From positions 744,001-808,000 of the forward strand of contig JBAJFG010000074.1 in NCBI GenBank assembly GCA_037903475.1: a stretch of DNA of 64,000 nt, given 5' to 3'. Every line of letters begins with the position of its first letter. Within the stretch, counting starts at the first letter, position 1. Positions 47,741 to 58,797 of the stretch are shown in pieces. The notes beneath the pieces were generated by a model. That model had not been told where the DNA came from, did not search any database, and worked only from the letters and a program-made list of their open reading frames with translations. The translations under genes and the position numbers were made by a program. This stretch comes from Ancylostoma caninum. Taxonomy: Eukaryota > Nematoda > Chromadorea > Rhabditida > Ancylostomatidae.

Positions 47741-47746
47741 AATAAA
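47741..47746 (+). terminator. Polyadenylation signal for the 47.3-kb gene
   Basis: AATAAA in an AT-rich context, the first such hexamer after the stop at 47535. Confidence 0.45.
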
Positions 47747-47749
47747 AAC

Positions 47750-49570
47750 TTTGCATCCATCACCTGTCATAATTTATTGGCTGAAGTGAAACATCAACGG
47801 TGAATCTGGACCGAACGAAGAATGCCTGTGTGACAAGAGGTGCGCCGCTGGTTTGTGATTGGTCGATTCATTTTCGCGTCGCGGCTGCAGACATTCAGCG
47901 TGCGAGCAGTTCTGTGTGGATATGGACAACTTTAGTAAGCTTGAGTGTGGCGAATGGATGTTATCGGGACCCAGAAACTGAGAAGGTGTCATTTAGTGTG
48001 TCGAATTCGAAGGAACAACCTGAACATGAAAAGCATACGCGTGCGCCGCGGTCGCGTAGCGGCGTATGTCTTGACCGCCATCCGCGATGAATATGTAGTA
48101 CCCCGGTGAAAATTTCCTTCCAGTCTTACATTATAATGTCAAAGTAGAATGTTTCCAGTGAATTGGAGAGAAACAAGGAGTGGAGGGATATTTAATTCGC
48201 CTCATTCTTGAAAAAATGGGAACTAGAGAGAGGAAAGAGAAGAGAGATACTGGAAAATTCTGATAAAATGTAAAGCTGCGCTCTGTACCCGTAGTGTCTT
48301 GTCTAATTTGTTCAAACATGTCTCTACTAGTAATGTACAAGTATTTGGTACTAACAAGTATAAGAAGAATTCAACTTGTTAATGCAGGATGAAACATGGC
48401 GTGTAGTAAATGCAATGCCATGTAATCTAACATGACATGACATAGAAATCCTGGCAAGCTCGAAGTATAAAAAGAAAGGATGTGCGTTTAGGGAACGTGG
48501 TTATGAGCGATGAGCACATCGTTGTGACTCTCGTTGTTGTGTATATGGGCTTGGAGGGGCAACTGACAGATTACTGGTAAGTCTCGGAGGACGATGTAAG
48601 ACGTGCGTTATCTATTAGGCATCCATCATTGTTGCAAGCCCTCTGTGAGACGCATTATGAGGCACGAATGGCGGCATGAAGTGCTTGGGAGGCGTAAGAG
48701 AGAGGAGAGGAGGAAGAGAAAAAGCAGAAAATGACGAAAAGGCGAGGGTTAGAGCGAAAAAAAAAACGACGGAAAAATATGGAAGAGAATGGAAATTGGC
48801 GGAGGTTGATAGGGAAAAAAATGAAAATGTCGGTCATATTTAGTTGATGGCATTAAGACCATAGATTATAATCTAGGTATAAATTAGTGCACTGTTTCAG
48901 TGGCAGAGAGCAATTTTAAGAGTATGCCCCGGATTGCAACATGCTCCGCCCACAACTTCGCGCACGCTTGCAAAGTTGCCGGCTGATAGCGTGAACCACC
49001 ACGCTACAAGAAGTTTTCTCCTAATTCCTTTTTTAATCTACAGTGAAAATAGCAAGGAAATTTGCGGCGATTCTGCTTCTGTCAGTACATCATATACAGT
49101 CCTTGTCGAAAAAAAAATAGACGGATTGCGCGTGCGACTTCATAGCATCGCGGCCGCAGAATCGCGGCAGGGCCTACTCGACCCTCTTGTATTTGTACCA
49201 TGCTCTCTCCGCATCCATCGTTCAGGTCTCACCGCGTTTATGCCGTCACCTAGTCCATCTATCTTTCCGAGAAGGACTGTATATACCGCAAATTTCAAAA
49301 ATTGTATTCATTCCGCGCAATTGGTGCAGCTGCGGAACTAGCATCCTGCTAGACGTGCAATCGTGAAATTTGGGCTCCTTGCCATGTTGGAAGTGATCAA
49401 AACCGCTACTACTCACCTCTGCATCCTTTAAATTCGATGGATTTCCAAGACACACAAGATTTCCAGGATTGATACTCTGACAGTAGCAAGGACACTTTAG
49501 TTGAATAGCTACGTGGTGCAGACGACTTGATTTCATCGGGGAAATAGTAAATGGAACGCTGGCGCTACAC
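47750..49570. other. Gene-poor stretch with two GC-rich islands
   Basis: Islands at about 47820-48080 and 49110-49260 have open frames (96 and 135 codons) without recognisable domains; I treat them as compositional. Purine-rich DNA lies at 48660-48830. Confidence 0.35.
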
Positions 49571-49573
49571 TCC

Positions 49574-49740
49574 ACGAGCAGTATAGCACCCTGCGTCACC
49601 ATCGCTCAGGCGACATCGATTTCTGTACGTATCGATTTTCGGTGGCTTGTGCAACAGCGCCACCGGCGATGCTCCGCCCAAAGTCGATCGATAGTGGAAT
49701 TGGCGCCAGTGGCGATGGTGTAGAGGGTTCTATACTCCAA
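49574..49740. mobile_element. ATCGAT-core fold-back, copy 3
   Basis: Left CAGTATAGCACCCTGCGTCA then CCATCGCT; right, reverse-complemented, GAGTATAGAACCCTCTACAC then CATCGCCA. The inner part carries ACGTATCGATTTTCGGTGGC and CGCCCAAAGTCGATCGATAG. Confidence 0.6.
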
Positions 49741-50517
49741 GTGAAGTATAGGAGAATTCAGAGGTGTATCATAGATGCAAATGTGTAAAAAAGGAAAATA
49801 TGGTAACAAGATGAATCCTAAGATTCTTTCGAAAATAAAAATTGCAGAGAAAGGAAATGATGCAATACTTCCTTTGTATGGATCGCTAAAAAGTATGTTA
49901 TCACAAGAAGGCAATTAAATAACCTGTAACTCAAAGAAAAATGTAGAACGAAGAAAGTACTACAAATGATGCAAGTGAAGAAGCGTTGCGAACTATGATC
50001 CCACCGGTTACCTGTTGAGTAACGATCGATACTATAGAAATTTGACCATCATGACCTCGCATCCAATAAGCTTACTGTAGCCATATGATTACCTCCGTTT
50101 TTAGCACCCGTACACTCGTTTTTGTAGTTTTAGGAGACCGTTTGTTGGATAGACCCGGGATTTCACAAAGTGAAAGAAAAAATTGAAAAAAAAAACGAAA
50201 AAGAGAGGAAAATGAAGCGAAATGTGCCTATTACTTCTTCATCTCGTCAAATAAAATTGAATGCATTACTGGGTCATGTTTTCGCATGGGTAATGTATCC
50301 ACAAGTAAGCTAGTTAGAAAAATAGAGTTTGATGTAAGAAAGTGCGAGATCACGTCTATTAGAGCGAGGTAACGGTAGCAGCGCCAGAGGAACTTCCCAA
50401 ATACATATTTAGTCATCTCTGCATTTTTAATCCTTTGCAGTTACGGGAAGTATGCAGCCGTGAGTTCTCTAATCTTGTCCTGCAGACACTCAATTTTTTT
50501 TCTTGCAGTTAGCATAG

Positions 50518-50703
50518 GACAAAAGGCTTAGATATGTGGGACACTTTAGTGTTGAGTGGCGGAGTGAGCACAGTGTTGCGGCGCGTTTAGGCAGTGACAG
50601 TTTAGAGGATCTCATTGATCTGCTACCAAGGGACTATGATCAATTCTGTACTGAGAACCGCCAACTGAGCATAGCGATCGCTATGTCACCGTTTATGATG
50701 TGA
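50518..50703 (+). CDS. Exon-like open segment, unknown
   Basis: Preceded by TTTTTTTTCTTGCAG (ends 50508) and a closer TAG, then open for 61 codons: RYVGHFSVEWRSEHSVAARL then GSDSLEDLIDLLPRDYDQF, ending in TGA. The composition looks protein-like and the pattern LGS-x-SLEDLIDLLP is faintly like helix-rich RNA-binding folds, but I assign no family. No upstream coding exon is found: the preceding small segment (50443-50461) is only 19 nt. It may be the final exon of a gene whose other exons I cannot see, or chance. Confidence 0.22.
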   Translation, partial: DKRLRYVGHFSVEWRSEHSVAARLGSDSLEDLIDLLPRDYDQFCTENRQLSIAIAMSPFMM

Positions 50704-51839
50704 AATTTTGTTTTTGAACGGTGTTCTACTTACGACGATCTGATTTTTTTCTAGTATTGTCCATAGGCAAACAAGATATAATCCGTTCCAAAAACGACGA
50801 TAGTTGAGTATTTGTGCCAGTGACATGCATTTCTTGTCTGCCTCTCCGAACACGGCACTATTTCTCGCGTTCTCTCATTCTCTATTTTCTGCGCAACTAC
50901 GTCTCCCCGTGAAACACACTACAATTGTTTGAAAAATGGGAAATACTGATAGTTAATTATTAATCGGGTAACTATAAACTGTAATTCTCGCCGCAATCCA
51001 CTCATTAAGTTGTGATTCTTACCAAAACGTGCTAAGAGGCAAAGTCGCGCTCTGCTAGACCACCAGAGCATTGTTTAAGAGCATACGCATGGCACAGACT
51101 TTGCCGCGCCGTTACGAGACGCGTTGCGTGGCCTTGAATCAGCTTGACAGCCATCGCCTCTATACTCCTCCTAAACTCGTACGGCCCAATCAAATGTGGC
51201 ATGGCTAGCTTGTGATTGGAAAGGGTTAATTGATAGTCGTTGAAAATAGGCATACTCATTTTGTATACGGATAGAACTTTGCTGATCTGATGTAGGCTGT
51301 AGGCCTTTCCTACAAAGAGACTTAGAACAGTGGCCTATAGGGATCCACCATACGGATTATGTATTGTATCTATAGTTTGCTCTGATTATAAAGTCAAAAA
51401 CTGCAGTAAAATTGATGAATAGCAAAAGCTCAGTAGGTTAACGTGAACTGTCACGTTTACTATTGATTTTCGCGGTTGGCAGTGTGCCCGAGAGACCGCA
51501 TCGCAGCCGCGCGCACCCGGTATTTTACTAGGCTTTCCTTTTTTAATGCGGACTATATTCTATTTATTCTAATCGTATCTATATTCACTTCATTCTATTA
51601 TTTCTAACTATGAAACTGTGTATAAAATCACGTATCGGCAAAAAAAAAACAAGTGAGTAATTTTTTTTCTTTGAGGAGAAATTTGAGCACGGTACCATAA
51701 AACATGACCAACACCTAATAAGTGACTTATCTGAAAGGATTTGCGACCACCAATGTTCACAACGTCACTAAGTAGTAGCTGCGTAATAAAGTTGAACTGC
51801 ACTTGAAGTCGAAAGTAGCTGAGGACCTCTCGGGGAAAG

Positions 51840-52110
51840 CCTCTTGACCCAACGTCAAGCGGCAGCGTCGGCGATTATGAATTAGCGCTAGTGCAGTGTG
51901 CGCACTCCAGATGCGCTTCCAAGAACATCATTGTTAATCGAATGTTAACTAGTACAAATTGGCAACACGCCCCGACGCGGCTCACCAACCAGCCGGCACA
52001 ACGCCGCGCACGAATTATTATGCGTAAACAGCGCCGGCTGTAAAATGTGCCCATCTGTTCACAAGTATTGTCTGCGCAGCGCCGCGCGGGCTTCGAGTGA
52101 TTTGCTTGAG
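51840..52110. promoter_or_regulatory. CpG-rich island
   Basis: AAGCGGCAGCGTCGGCG, CCCCGACGCGGCTCACC, CAACGCCGCGCACG and GCGCAGCGCCGCGCGGGC, with interspersed TAAT-type homeodomain-like words (GAATTATTATGCG). No open frame of note on either strand, so a regulatory role is more likely than coding. Confidence 0.3.
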
Positions 52111-52582
52111 GAAACTAGGGATCCTACTCTACAATAAAGCGCCAGGATCTGTAAAAGAATCCCGGCAGTGCATCTTCTTGTCTGTTTTTCAGTCTGTCCG
52201 TTGTTAAACGCCCAATTTACTAGTACTTCAAGAACTTAAAAGAAATGAGACTTTCAAAAAAAATCAGCACAAAATCAAAATATTTGAACTGGTGATGTTA
52301 ATGAAGGACATATTGATATTGTCACCATAGAGAAAACTGAATAAAATGCCATTTGCCATTTGTCTAATTTATTTGTCTAGGGATGAAAGATTTTCAGATT
52401 ATGACGTTTCACGCTTCTCTTCCATGTCCTCCATAATGAAGCACCAAAATTCTGCAATTTTTTTAAAATCCGTGTTTGTCCTGGGAGGGGAACATCTTCC
52501 CAAAATCAGAATGCTGATTTACGTGCTGTACGACAAACTATGTGTACAGATTCTGTTCTGTACTACAGAAACCTCCAACCAT

Positions 52583-52789
52583 GGATGAGCGGAGTTCCGG
52601 ATTTCGGAAGTCGGAAGTTTCTTAATTCTGGCACCATGAAAACATTTAACTTCCGCATTTGTGGAGCATTGATGGTTCCTGAGTTGTAGGAGATCACAAA
52701 TGCTGTTTTTGTTGCTCCGAATCTCCTTGTATTTGAAGCTTTTCATGACTTCCGACTTCCAGTTCATCCCAATACTTCCGCTCATCTCT
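52583..52789. mobile_element. MITE with GATGAGCGGA ends
   Basis: Left GGATGAGCGGAGTTCCGGAT then TTCGGAAGTCGGAAGT; right, reverse-complemented, AGATGAGCGGAAGTATTGGG then ACTGGAAGTCGGAAGT. Arms of about 45 bp with small indels. Non-coding. Confidence 0.6.
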
Positions 52790-52793
52790 GCCT

Positions 52794-52987
52794 CTAACTA
52801 TCGAGACTCGCTCACCACCTGTTTGAACAGGTTAGAACAAGTGACAAGAGGATTGGACGAAGTACGGAACTGTGATATCAATGAACTGTGTGGATGCGCA
52901 GACAATCACCGTATCATATTACACTGGTGTAGCGCGTATTGCGGAGACCACCGTATGCTACAGGAGTCTTTTACATTTTCTATTTAA
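52794..52987 (+). CDS. Cys-rich open frame with immediate AATAAA (motif copy e)
   Basis: Open frame ending in TAA that overlaps AATAAA (52986-52991). It reads SNYRDSLTTCLNRLEQVTRG, then LCGCADNHRIILHWCSAYCG. This is copy e of the dispersed motif also present at 15.2, 17.1, 37.7 and 43.9 kb. No start or upstream exon is defined, and the preceding DNA is the MITE just described. It could be a retroposed or decayed gene end. No known family is recognised. Confidence 0.25.
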
Positions 52988-53445
52988 TAAAAAAATCGGC
53001 ACTTGCTAGATTCTAATTATATGATCAAATATTTTGAATAAACATGCATAATAAAGAGCTAACGAAAGAATTTTAGAACCTAGCGTTTAAGGAAAACTGA
53101 AAAAAAAAACAAATCTTGACGAGCTGCAACTTCCATCTCCCTACCACATGAAGAAATCAAAAGGGACACAACCGCCACACTCTCACAGGAAAAAGTAAAA
53201 TCCCTAATGGTGTTCACGCTTTTCATCTCTGAGTTGGCTTTTTTTTTTTTTGAAATTGCTCTTGTGTCATTGATCTATTTGACCAAACAAACAAACAAAC
53301 AAGTAATTGAATGAATGAATGAATGAATGAAGAAATTAACGAAGAACGTTTGTCTGAGCCAATCAGCTGTTGTGTCTGTTTGCTCCTCCCCTGTCCGGTT
53401 GTGTTCTGTACCTGTGTTCATCACATCTTGGTTATTGGTAGAGCG

Positions 53446-53645
53446 CCGACCGAATTGAATAATATTCGAATATTTGAATATCTAATTTGATGTGGTGGTT
53501 AATATCCTGCCCCAATGTTCGATAATAGGTGAATAAAACGGAAATTTTGTGTTTCTAGTTGATATTAGCCCCTATATCACTGTATGTACTCGAATATTCG
53601 AAAACCCCCTCGAGAATAATTCGGTTCGGTTAGCATGCTACTTAG
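53446..53645. mobile_element. Probable fold-back MITE, ATTCGAATATT ends
   Basis: Left ACCGAATTGAATAATATTCG then AATATTTGAATAT; right, reverse-complemented, ACCGAATTATTCTCGAGGGG then TTTTCGAATATTCGAG. Arms are only moderately similar. Confidence 0.4.
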
Positions 53646-53686
53646 TAGCCTATTTGTCTGTTTTGTGGCCATTGTAGATGACTTAA

Positions 53687-54103
53687 AGGCAGTATGTCAC
53701 CTCGTTTCGCGTACTGAAAATACCAATAAACTCTAGACCTCCTCGTCACGCTGATTCCAAAGATGTACGTCAAACCTCATAAAAATGACGAAAACCCCGT
53801 TTTCGGAGGGTCCAAAAGTGCAGTTCACGGACCACCTGGGCGGAGCGGTCCGTGAATGTGCTGGTTGCCTGCCACGTCTGCGGTGTTGGCCAACACGTCT
53901 AGACGTGTCCGATCGATGAGATCAACGGCTTCACGCGTCCACTTGGCTCGACAAACTGTTACAAGTCCCGTCTCGAAAAAGTTTTAAAAATAGGGTTTAA
54001 AGACGTTTTTGTAACATTTCAGGTATGCCATTTTATTCAGCGTGTCGAGGAGATTAAGAATCTGGTAAAAGCTCAGACAAGAAAACGAGGTGACACGCTG
54101 CCT
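53687..54103 (-). mobile_element. TTAA-type MITE, copy 2
   Basis: AGGCAGTATGTCACCTCG at the left and CGAGGTGACACGCTGCCT at the right, flanked on both sides by TTAA (53683-53686 and 54104-54107). It is 417 bp, nearly identical in layout to the inverted copy at 17692-18105, including the shared centre with CACGGACCACCTGGGCGG. The perfect TTAA duplication and conserved ends suggest piggyBac-type mobilisation. Non-coding. Confidence 0.9.
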
Positions 54104-54161
54104 TTAACCTTTACTCTTCCTATGTGAGTATCTCAGTTGTAAAGTTTGTCAGAATTCTCAG

Positions 54162-54482
54162 CGTATGACAATGATAACGTGCCTATTTGACTTTTTCACT
54201 GCTATCCGGGTAAAGCTGTGTTTCCTCATGTCAACTTTGCCTCTTCCATGCCAAGTACACTAAAACGGCATTTTTAAATAGATTAACTAGAGATTATAGA
54301 GATATGTAGAATAGATGAGATTGATGTAGATCCTGGATATAAACAGTATATGTGAATGTTACAAAGATTATTTGCCTTTCCTATCCCTCTAGAGATTAGC
54401 CGAGCAGTATCCCTTCACCGGTGATGATCTCTACCTTATACTTCAGAGAGCAGAAGCACTGAATAAAGTACTAACGCTGTGA
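54162..54482 (+). CDS. Candidate two-exon micro-gene, 44 residues
   Basis: Exon 54162-54209 follows an ATTCTCAG acceptor and begins CGT-ATG, so the ATG is 3 nt after the splice site, as expected for spliced-leader addition. It reads MTMITCLFDFFTAIR up to a GTAAAG donor. After a 183-bp intron with a strong CTATCCCTCTAG acceptor, exon 54393-54482 continues in phase 0 with RLAEQYPFTGDDLYLILQRA then EALNKVLTL and stop. I recognise no family and see no polyadenylation signal after the stop (an AATAAA at 54462 lies before it). It may be chance or part of a longer gene. Confidence 0.25.
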
Positions 54483-54484
54483 CT

Positions 54485-56925
54485 TGTTATCTCTGCACGC
54501 AGGAGACAGCTGAAAAATAGCCACCATGTAGTCATGAAGCGAGCAACAAGGTGACTCCATGAAATCCCAACGGGCTACTTCATTTCGGATTTGCTGTGCG
54601 CCGGTGGACGTGGTTTCATCTGGCAACACGTCAAGGTGTGGGTAAAAAAGCTCTTTTGTCTGATGGAAAATCTAGAAAAACAAGAAAACACGAACACAAA
54701 GTCGATATTAAGTTTTGTGTCCAGGGGAAGGAACAGATGTTCCAAAGCGAACTAAAAGGAAAGATTAGAAAAGATTGTAGTGATGGCTTGGTTCCTCACA
54801 AGGGAGCGATTACTATGTAGCTCAGAAAGCTTTAAATTAAAATTAAGACCAAGTGTATGCCAAGGGTAATGTTGATTTATACCTTAAAAGGACATACAAA
54901 AACTTGCGAAAAAATTGTGTTAGTCATAACCCTGCAACATTCTGCTCAGATCAACCTTTCCGTAAGTTAACTACTACTTTTCCGTCAGTTACATGGTACC
55001 TTTTTGTGATTTAACGCGTGGTAATATTAGGGCGAGTCATAAGTTTTAAGAATTTCTCGTTTCGATTTTCTTGAAAGTCTGGAGCGCAAATGTTTATGAA
55101 AGTGAGGAGGCACATTAATAAAATACTGAAAAAATATTTGACAACCGAAAATCAACAGGAACCACGAGCAATAAGAACTGCCAAAACTGAAATTTTTATA
55201 ATTTGGGTTTCAAAACTGTGAATTTTACGCTTGTATCTACAAAATGTTCGTATTTCATGGAAACCAAATTCATGGTGTAAGTTACTTTATAATTCTCGAA
55301 ATTCAGTCATAAAGATTCTAATTGGCCTTAATCTCGTATTGAATACCATTGAAAACGGCGTTAAATTCGAGGATTTGAAATTTGATGTCTGAAATTTGTG
55401 AAAGGTGAGATCTGATAAACAGTCGTCTTTCCTAGAATCTCCAGTTTTCCAAGAATTCATTGGATCGCGGGAGGTCGGAGGTACCTGAGGATACAATTAG
55501 GCGAGACTAGGCGCGCATCCGGGTGTCACTAACGCCATCCTGCTGTGACGTGAACAATAAAGCAAAAATTTCATGATTTTCAAATTTCGATTAGCTCACG
55601 GGTAGAACAGAGAGCAATGATTCCGAATATGTGGTTTTCATTGCAAATAGATCACGTTGAAAACAGTCATGGCGAGGTAGGGCTTCCGATGCGACATCGG
55701 GTTTATTTCGCAGATTTTAAATCCGGCACCGGACCGTACATGAAGTTCGTTGTATGTAATTTTGCAAGCTAGTAACTTTCGTGCTACTACCCAAGTTGGT
55801 CATATGACACACAAATTTTCATCCTTCTTCTGCCTGCAGCTGGCAAAAAAAACTAGTTTTTTTTAAAGGAATAGCTCTAGAATTCCGGAAAGAGACAGAA
55901 GCGCCGTCGTGAAGTTAGCGAAGGTAGCCAATGAGAGATCTGTTGAGTAGTTTTACTTACTTCTAGAAGGCCGCGCAAACTCAATACACGCGGCTTGTGG
56001 TCCCCTGAGAGTGACACCGAAGTGCTTAGCCAGCGATGGTAACGCGAAGTAGACGGCGACGAGAAGAAGGTGCCGGTGGCGAAGGCGCCCTGCCAGGTCC
56101 ACGAATTAGCGCCCCGCGTACGCGCTTATTGCACCCGATCGCACTTTTCTCGGAGAAATTGGCGGAGATGTTGCATTGTGGAGGAGGGCAGTAGTAGAAT
56201 CACACATTAAAAAAACCGGAACCAGCTAGTGCAAAAATCCTAGGAACGTTGACTGTGTTCTTCATATTATCCTTACTAATCGATCACTTCATGCTCTCAG
56301 ATTAGGTGCTTTTAACTTCTGATAATGAGTAAGTTACTAGAAATCTCCATTCACATATAATGTTGAGATCTCTTCAAAAAATAGTTCTCTATTGTGCTGC
56401 AATAATTCGACAAGTCTGCAACCCTCTTCTTCCAATCTTCATTCGAAAAATACTTTCAGTATGTATTATAGTTATGAAAGGGATAAGAACAAGGTGGAAA
56501 GGGCTACGGCACCAATACTAAGAACAACACCATTAAACAGCGTCCAATTTTGCAGCAAAACTTGCGGTGTCCGATTAATCTTGACTGATTTATTTATCTA
56601 ACCAATGACAGGTTAAAAATATAAAATGCTGAAAGTAGTTAGTTATATGTAAGCTAATGAAACTTCGTGTTTCTAGCAATCTAGAGAAATCCTTGTTAAT
56701 CTACTTATTAACGCAGCATTTTTAGATGCACAGCTGCATGATGCAATCATTATGCCATTCAAGATTACCACAGCTTAACACTCTTGCAGCTTTCAAGACC
56801 CGGAGAAGCTCAGAAATTCTGTTTGATTTTTTTGTTTCTGTTTAGTTCTGTTCACTGCTTATTTAGTTTTTCAGAATTTTCGGCCATTTAAACATTTTAC
56901 CTCTTTTTCTGCCTAACTCGATATC
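54485..56925. other. Gene-poor stretch with minus-facing island
   Basis: No complete gene. A 74-codon plus-strand frame at 54596-54820 is Lys-rich without a recognised domain. The GC-rich island at 55960-56170 is annotated separately. Confidence 0.35.
55966..56170 (-). promoter_or_regulatory. GC-rich island ending in a strong minus-strand splice donor
   Basis: On the minus strand the island ends CTAGAA|GTAAGTAAAAC (at about 55966), a near-consensus donor. One frame is open from a TAA to the donor (HRHLLLVAVYFALPSLAKHF then GVTLRGPQAAC) but lacks an ATG. It could be a 5' exon of a leftward transcript. No acceptor with a clear partner exon was found downstream on that strand. Confidence 0.28.
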
Positions 56926-56927
56926 CA

Positions 56928-57461
56928 CTAGTTCACTTCTGCTGAAAATTCCCATTTCTTTCCCTCACTATGATTTTGGTGATCTCTACGTATTTGGTGG
57001 TAAGTCGTTTGAGGAGATCGAAAGATTGTGGACCCTCTTTGAGGTTCCCCCTTGCTAGGGTTCCTGACGCTGTGGGTTAAGTTGGTCACCCAAGCCCTGG
57101 TATCCGTTGACTGATATAATGCGTCCTGGTTCTGCGGAAAGAATCTCGGTGGGGGAATTTTCACCTTCTGTAGGAAGAAAGCGGCCCTATGATCCGTCAT
57201 GACGAGATATCGGAATTTTATTCTGTTATTTATTGGGATGGTTAAGCAGAATTCTAGTTCTTTGTAAGTGCGACTTAGTTTTTTTTGGAACATCTCCCAG
57301 TTTATTTGAATAAATAAATAACAAGCATCCGTATTCACCAGGCTCTCATCCATAGAGAACGCAGGGCTCTGAGTCCCAGCCCACAGGTCCACTGAGCCCA
57401 GTGTGAAGGAAGGCTGGATGCCTCCAGAAGAACAGGGTGCATTAAGTATTTGAACAGGCAA
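56928..57461 (-). CDS. 177-codon open frame, unknown
   Basis: Long minus-strand frame containing GSVDLWAGTQSPAFSMDESL and ELEFCLTIPINNRIKFRYLV, with a hydrophilic C-terminus (YHQIRRDHQNHSEGKKWEF). Average base composition, so length is less easily explained by skew than for other frames here. No recognised domain, no splice context, no poly(A) signal identified. It may be the remnant of a transposable-element protein or chance. A second minus-strand frame (57624-57442) overlaps its start in another frame. Confidence 0.25.
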   Translation of the reverse strand: MPVQILNAPCSSGGIQPSFTLGSVDLWAGTQSPAFSMDESLVNTDACYLFIQINWEMFQKKLSRTYKELEFCLTIPINNRIKFRYLVMTDHRAAFFLQKVKIPPPRFFPQNQDALYQSTDTRAWVTNLTHSVRNPSKGEPQRGSTIFRSPQTTYHQIRRDHQNHSEGKKWEFSAEVN

Positions 57462-57629
57462 AATTGCTCGTTGGCTTTGAAGCAGTCGAGAAGAAGAAAC
57501 TTATGGATTGGATATAGTTACGTATAGTTTGCCCTGCTCTTCCCAGTAATGCAGTACGATTTCCGTGTTTGGGAGAAGAAATCTTGACCGATGCAAAAAT
57601 GGAAAGCGATGGTAATTTATTCATATTTC

Positions 57630-58490
57630 AACATCTCTGAAGTTTCCTCAAGATATCGTAGCGGAAGCTTTCATTTACCTCTTCTTGCTGAAGGAACTTG
57701 AAATTCTTACCAATGAGGAACAGGAACACAACAAAATTGTACATACGCACTGGAGTCGATATCTCCATTCTTCTTAATCTTCCCTTTCTCGCTAAAAAAC
57801 GAGTCTATTTGGACCTTACAAGTATATCTACGTAACTAACTAGAAGTGCTATTTCGATGAAGGCATGTTTTTCTCTTTCATTTAGGCCTGACTCCATGAT
57901 TCCGCTTCCTTAGGTATGTTACCCCATTCATATCCAGCGCCTTTCATCATACCGGTGTCCATGGCGACATTAAAAAATACTCACGACATAACATAACAAC
58001 ATAGTTTGCTTACTTTTTCCTTTTTTTTCCGTCTAAGGGAAGGAACGAAACGGAGTCTTTTCTTAATCTTTTTCTTTTTTATTTTTTTGTTTACTTTTTA
58101 TTGTCTTACTAACTTTATTTATTTATTGTGTAAGAGCATAGCTATAGCAATAGGAAAGCTCTTTCTGAGAGAATTGTTTCAAAGTTGGGATTAATTACCT
58201 ATAATATTTAGCAACTTATTTGGAGCTGTGTAAATTGTGGCAGATAATCCATTCCGAACTAAATATATTTAGGTGGACTAAAAGTTGGCATACAAAGCGC
58301 CCTGGGATTTTCAAAAGCTAAACACGAATGTGACGAAAAGTTTGCACACGAAAGGTCAATTTATCGATTTTATCGATTTTTCTGTGTTTGCTCAGAAAAA
58401 AATGAGGACATTGATAATCAAAATGATGAGCATTCCGTATGAATAAATCTGTCTGAAAAATTGCTCTACGTGAAACGGTGGCTAACGTAG
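57630..58490. other. Gene-poor stretch
   Basis: 57643-57738 on the plus strand is open to a GTACAT donor-like site (FPQDIVAEAFIYLFLLKELE then ILTNEEQEH) but lacks a convincing acceptor. T-rich DNA fills 58010-58130. No gene is supported. Confidence 0.3.
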
Positions 58491-58494
58491 AACG

Positions 58495-58755
58495 GTAGCA
58501 GCCAGGAAGGGGAGGAGGGGGAGGGGTGAAAAAACTGGGATCTACACCAATTTGGGGGACTCAGATGAGAGAATAAAACTACTAAAAATATTAGCTTTAA
58601 TATTGAAAAATGAAGCTAGACAAATGAAAAGCACTACTAAAAATAACAGGTTAAAATTAAGCTGACACAAAATCTTAACTAATTCTTAGTGTTTTTTTTT
58701 TAAATTTGGCGACCCGTACCCAGAGAGGAGCCCACCCTCTGCGTTCGTCATTGGT
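58495..58755. mobile_element. hAT-like MITE, copy 2
   Basis: The segment TTTGGGGGACTCAGATGAGA then ATAAAAC aligns with TTTGGGGGCCCAGATGAAAA of copy 1. The right end, reverse-complemented, ACCAATGACGAACGCAGAGG matches the GTGGCGGATGCAG end of copy 1. AT-rich interior. The left end is diverged. Confidence 0.45.
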
Positions 58756-58797
58756 GCCAAATAGCAGGTGAAAATAAATGAAGCAAAAATGGATGTA

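Larger units (their letters stand above)
49745..53440. other. Gene-poor stretch
   Basis: An exon-like frame at 50518-50703 and a Cys-rich frame at 52794-52987 are listed separately. A GC-rich island lies at 51840-52110. Simple repeats at 53281-53302 (CAAA) and 53309-53330 (TGAA), and a T12 run near 53240. No complete gene is supported. Confidence 0.35.
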
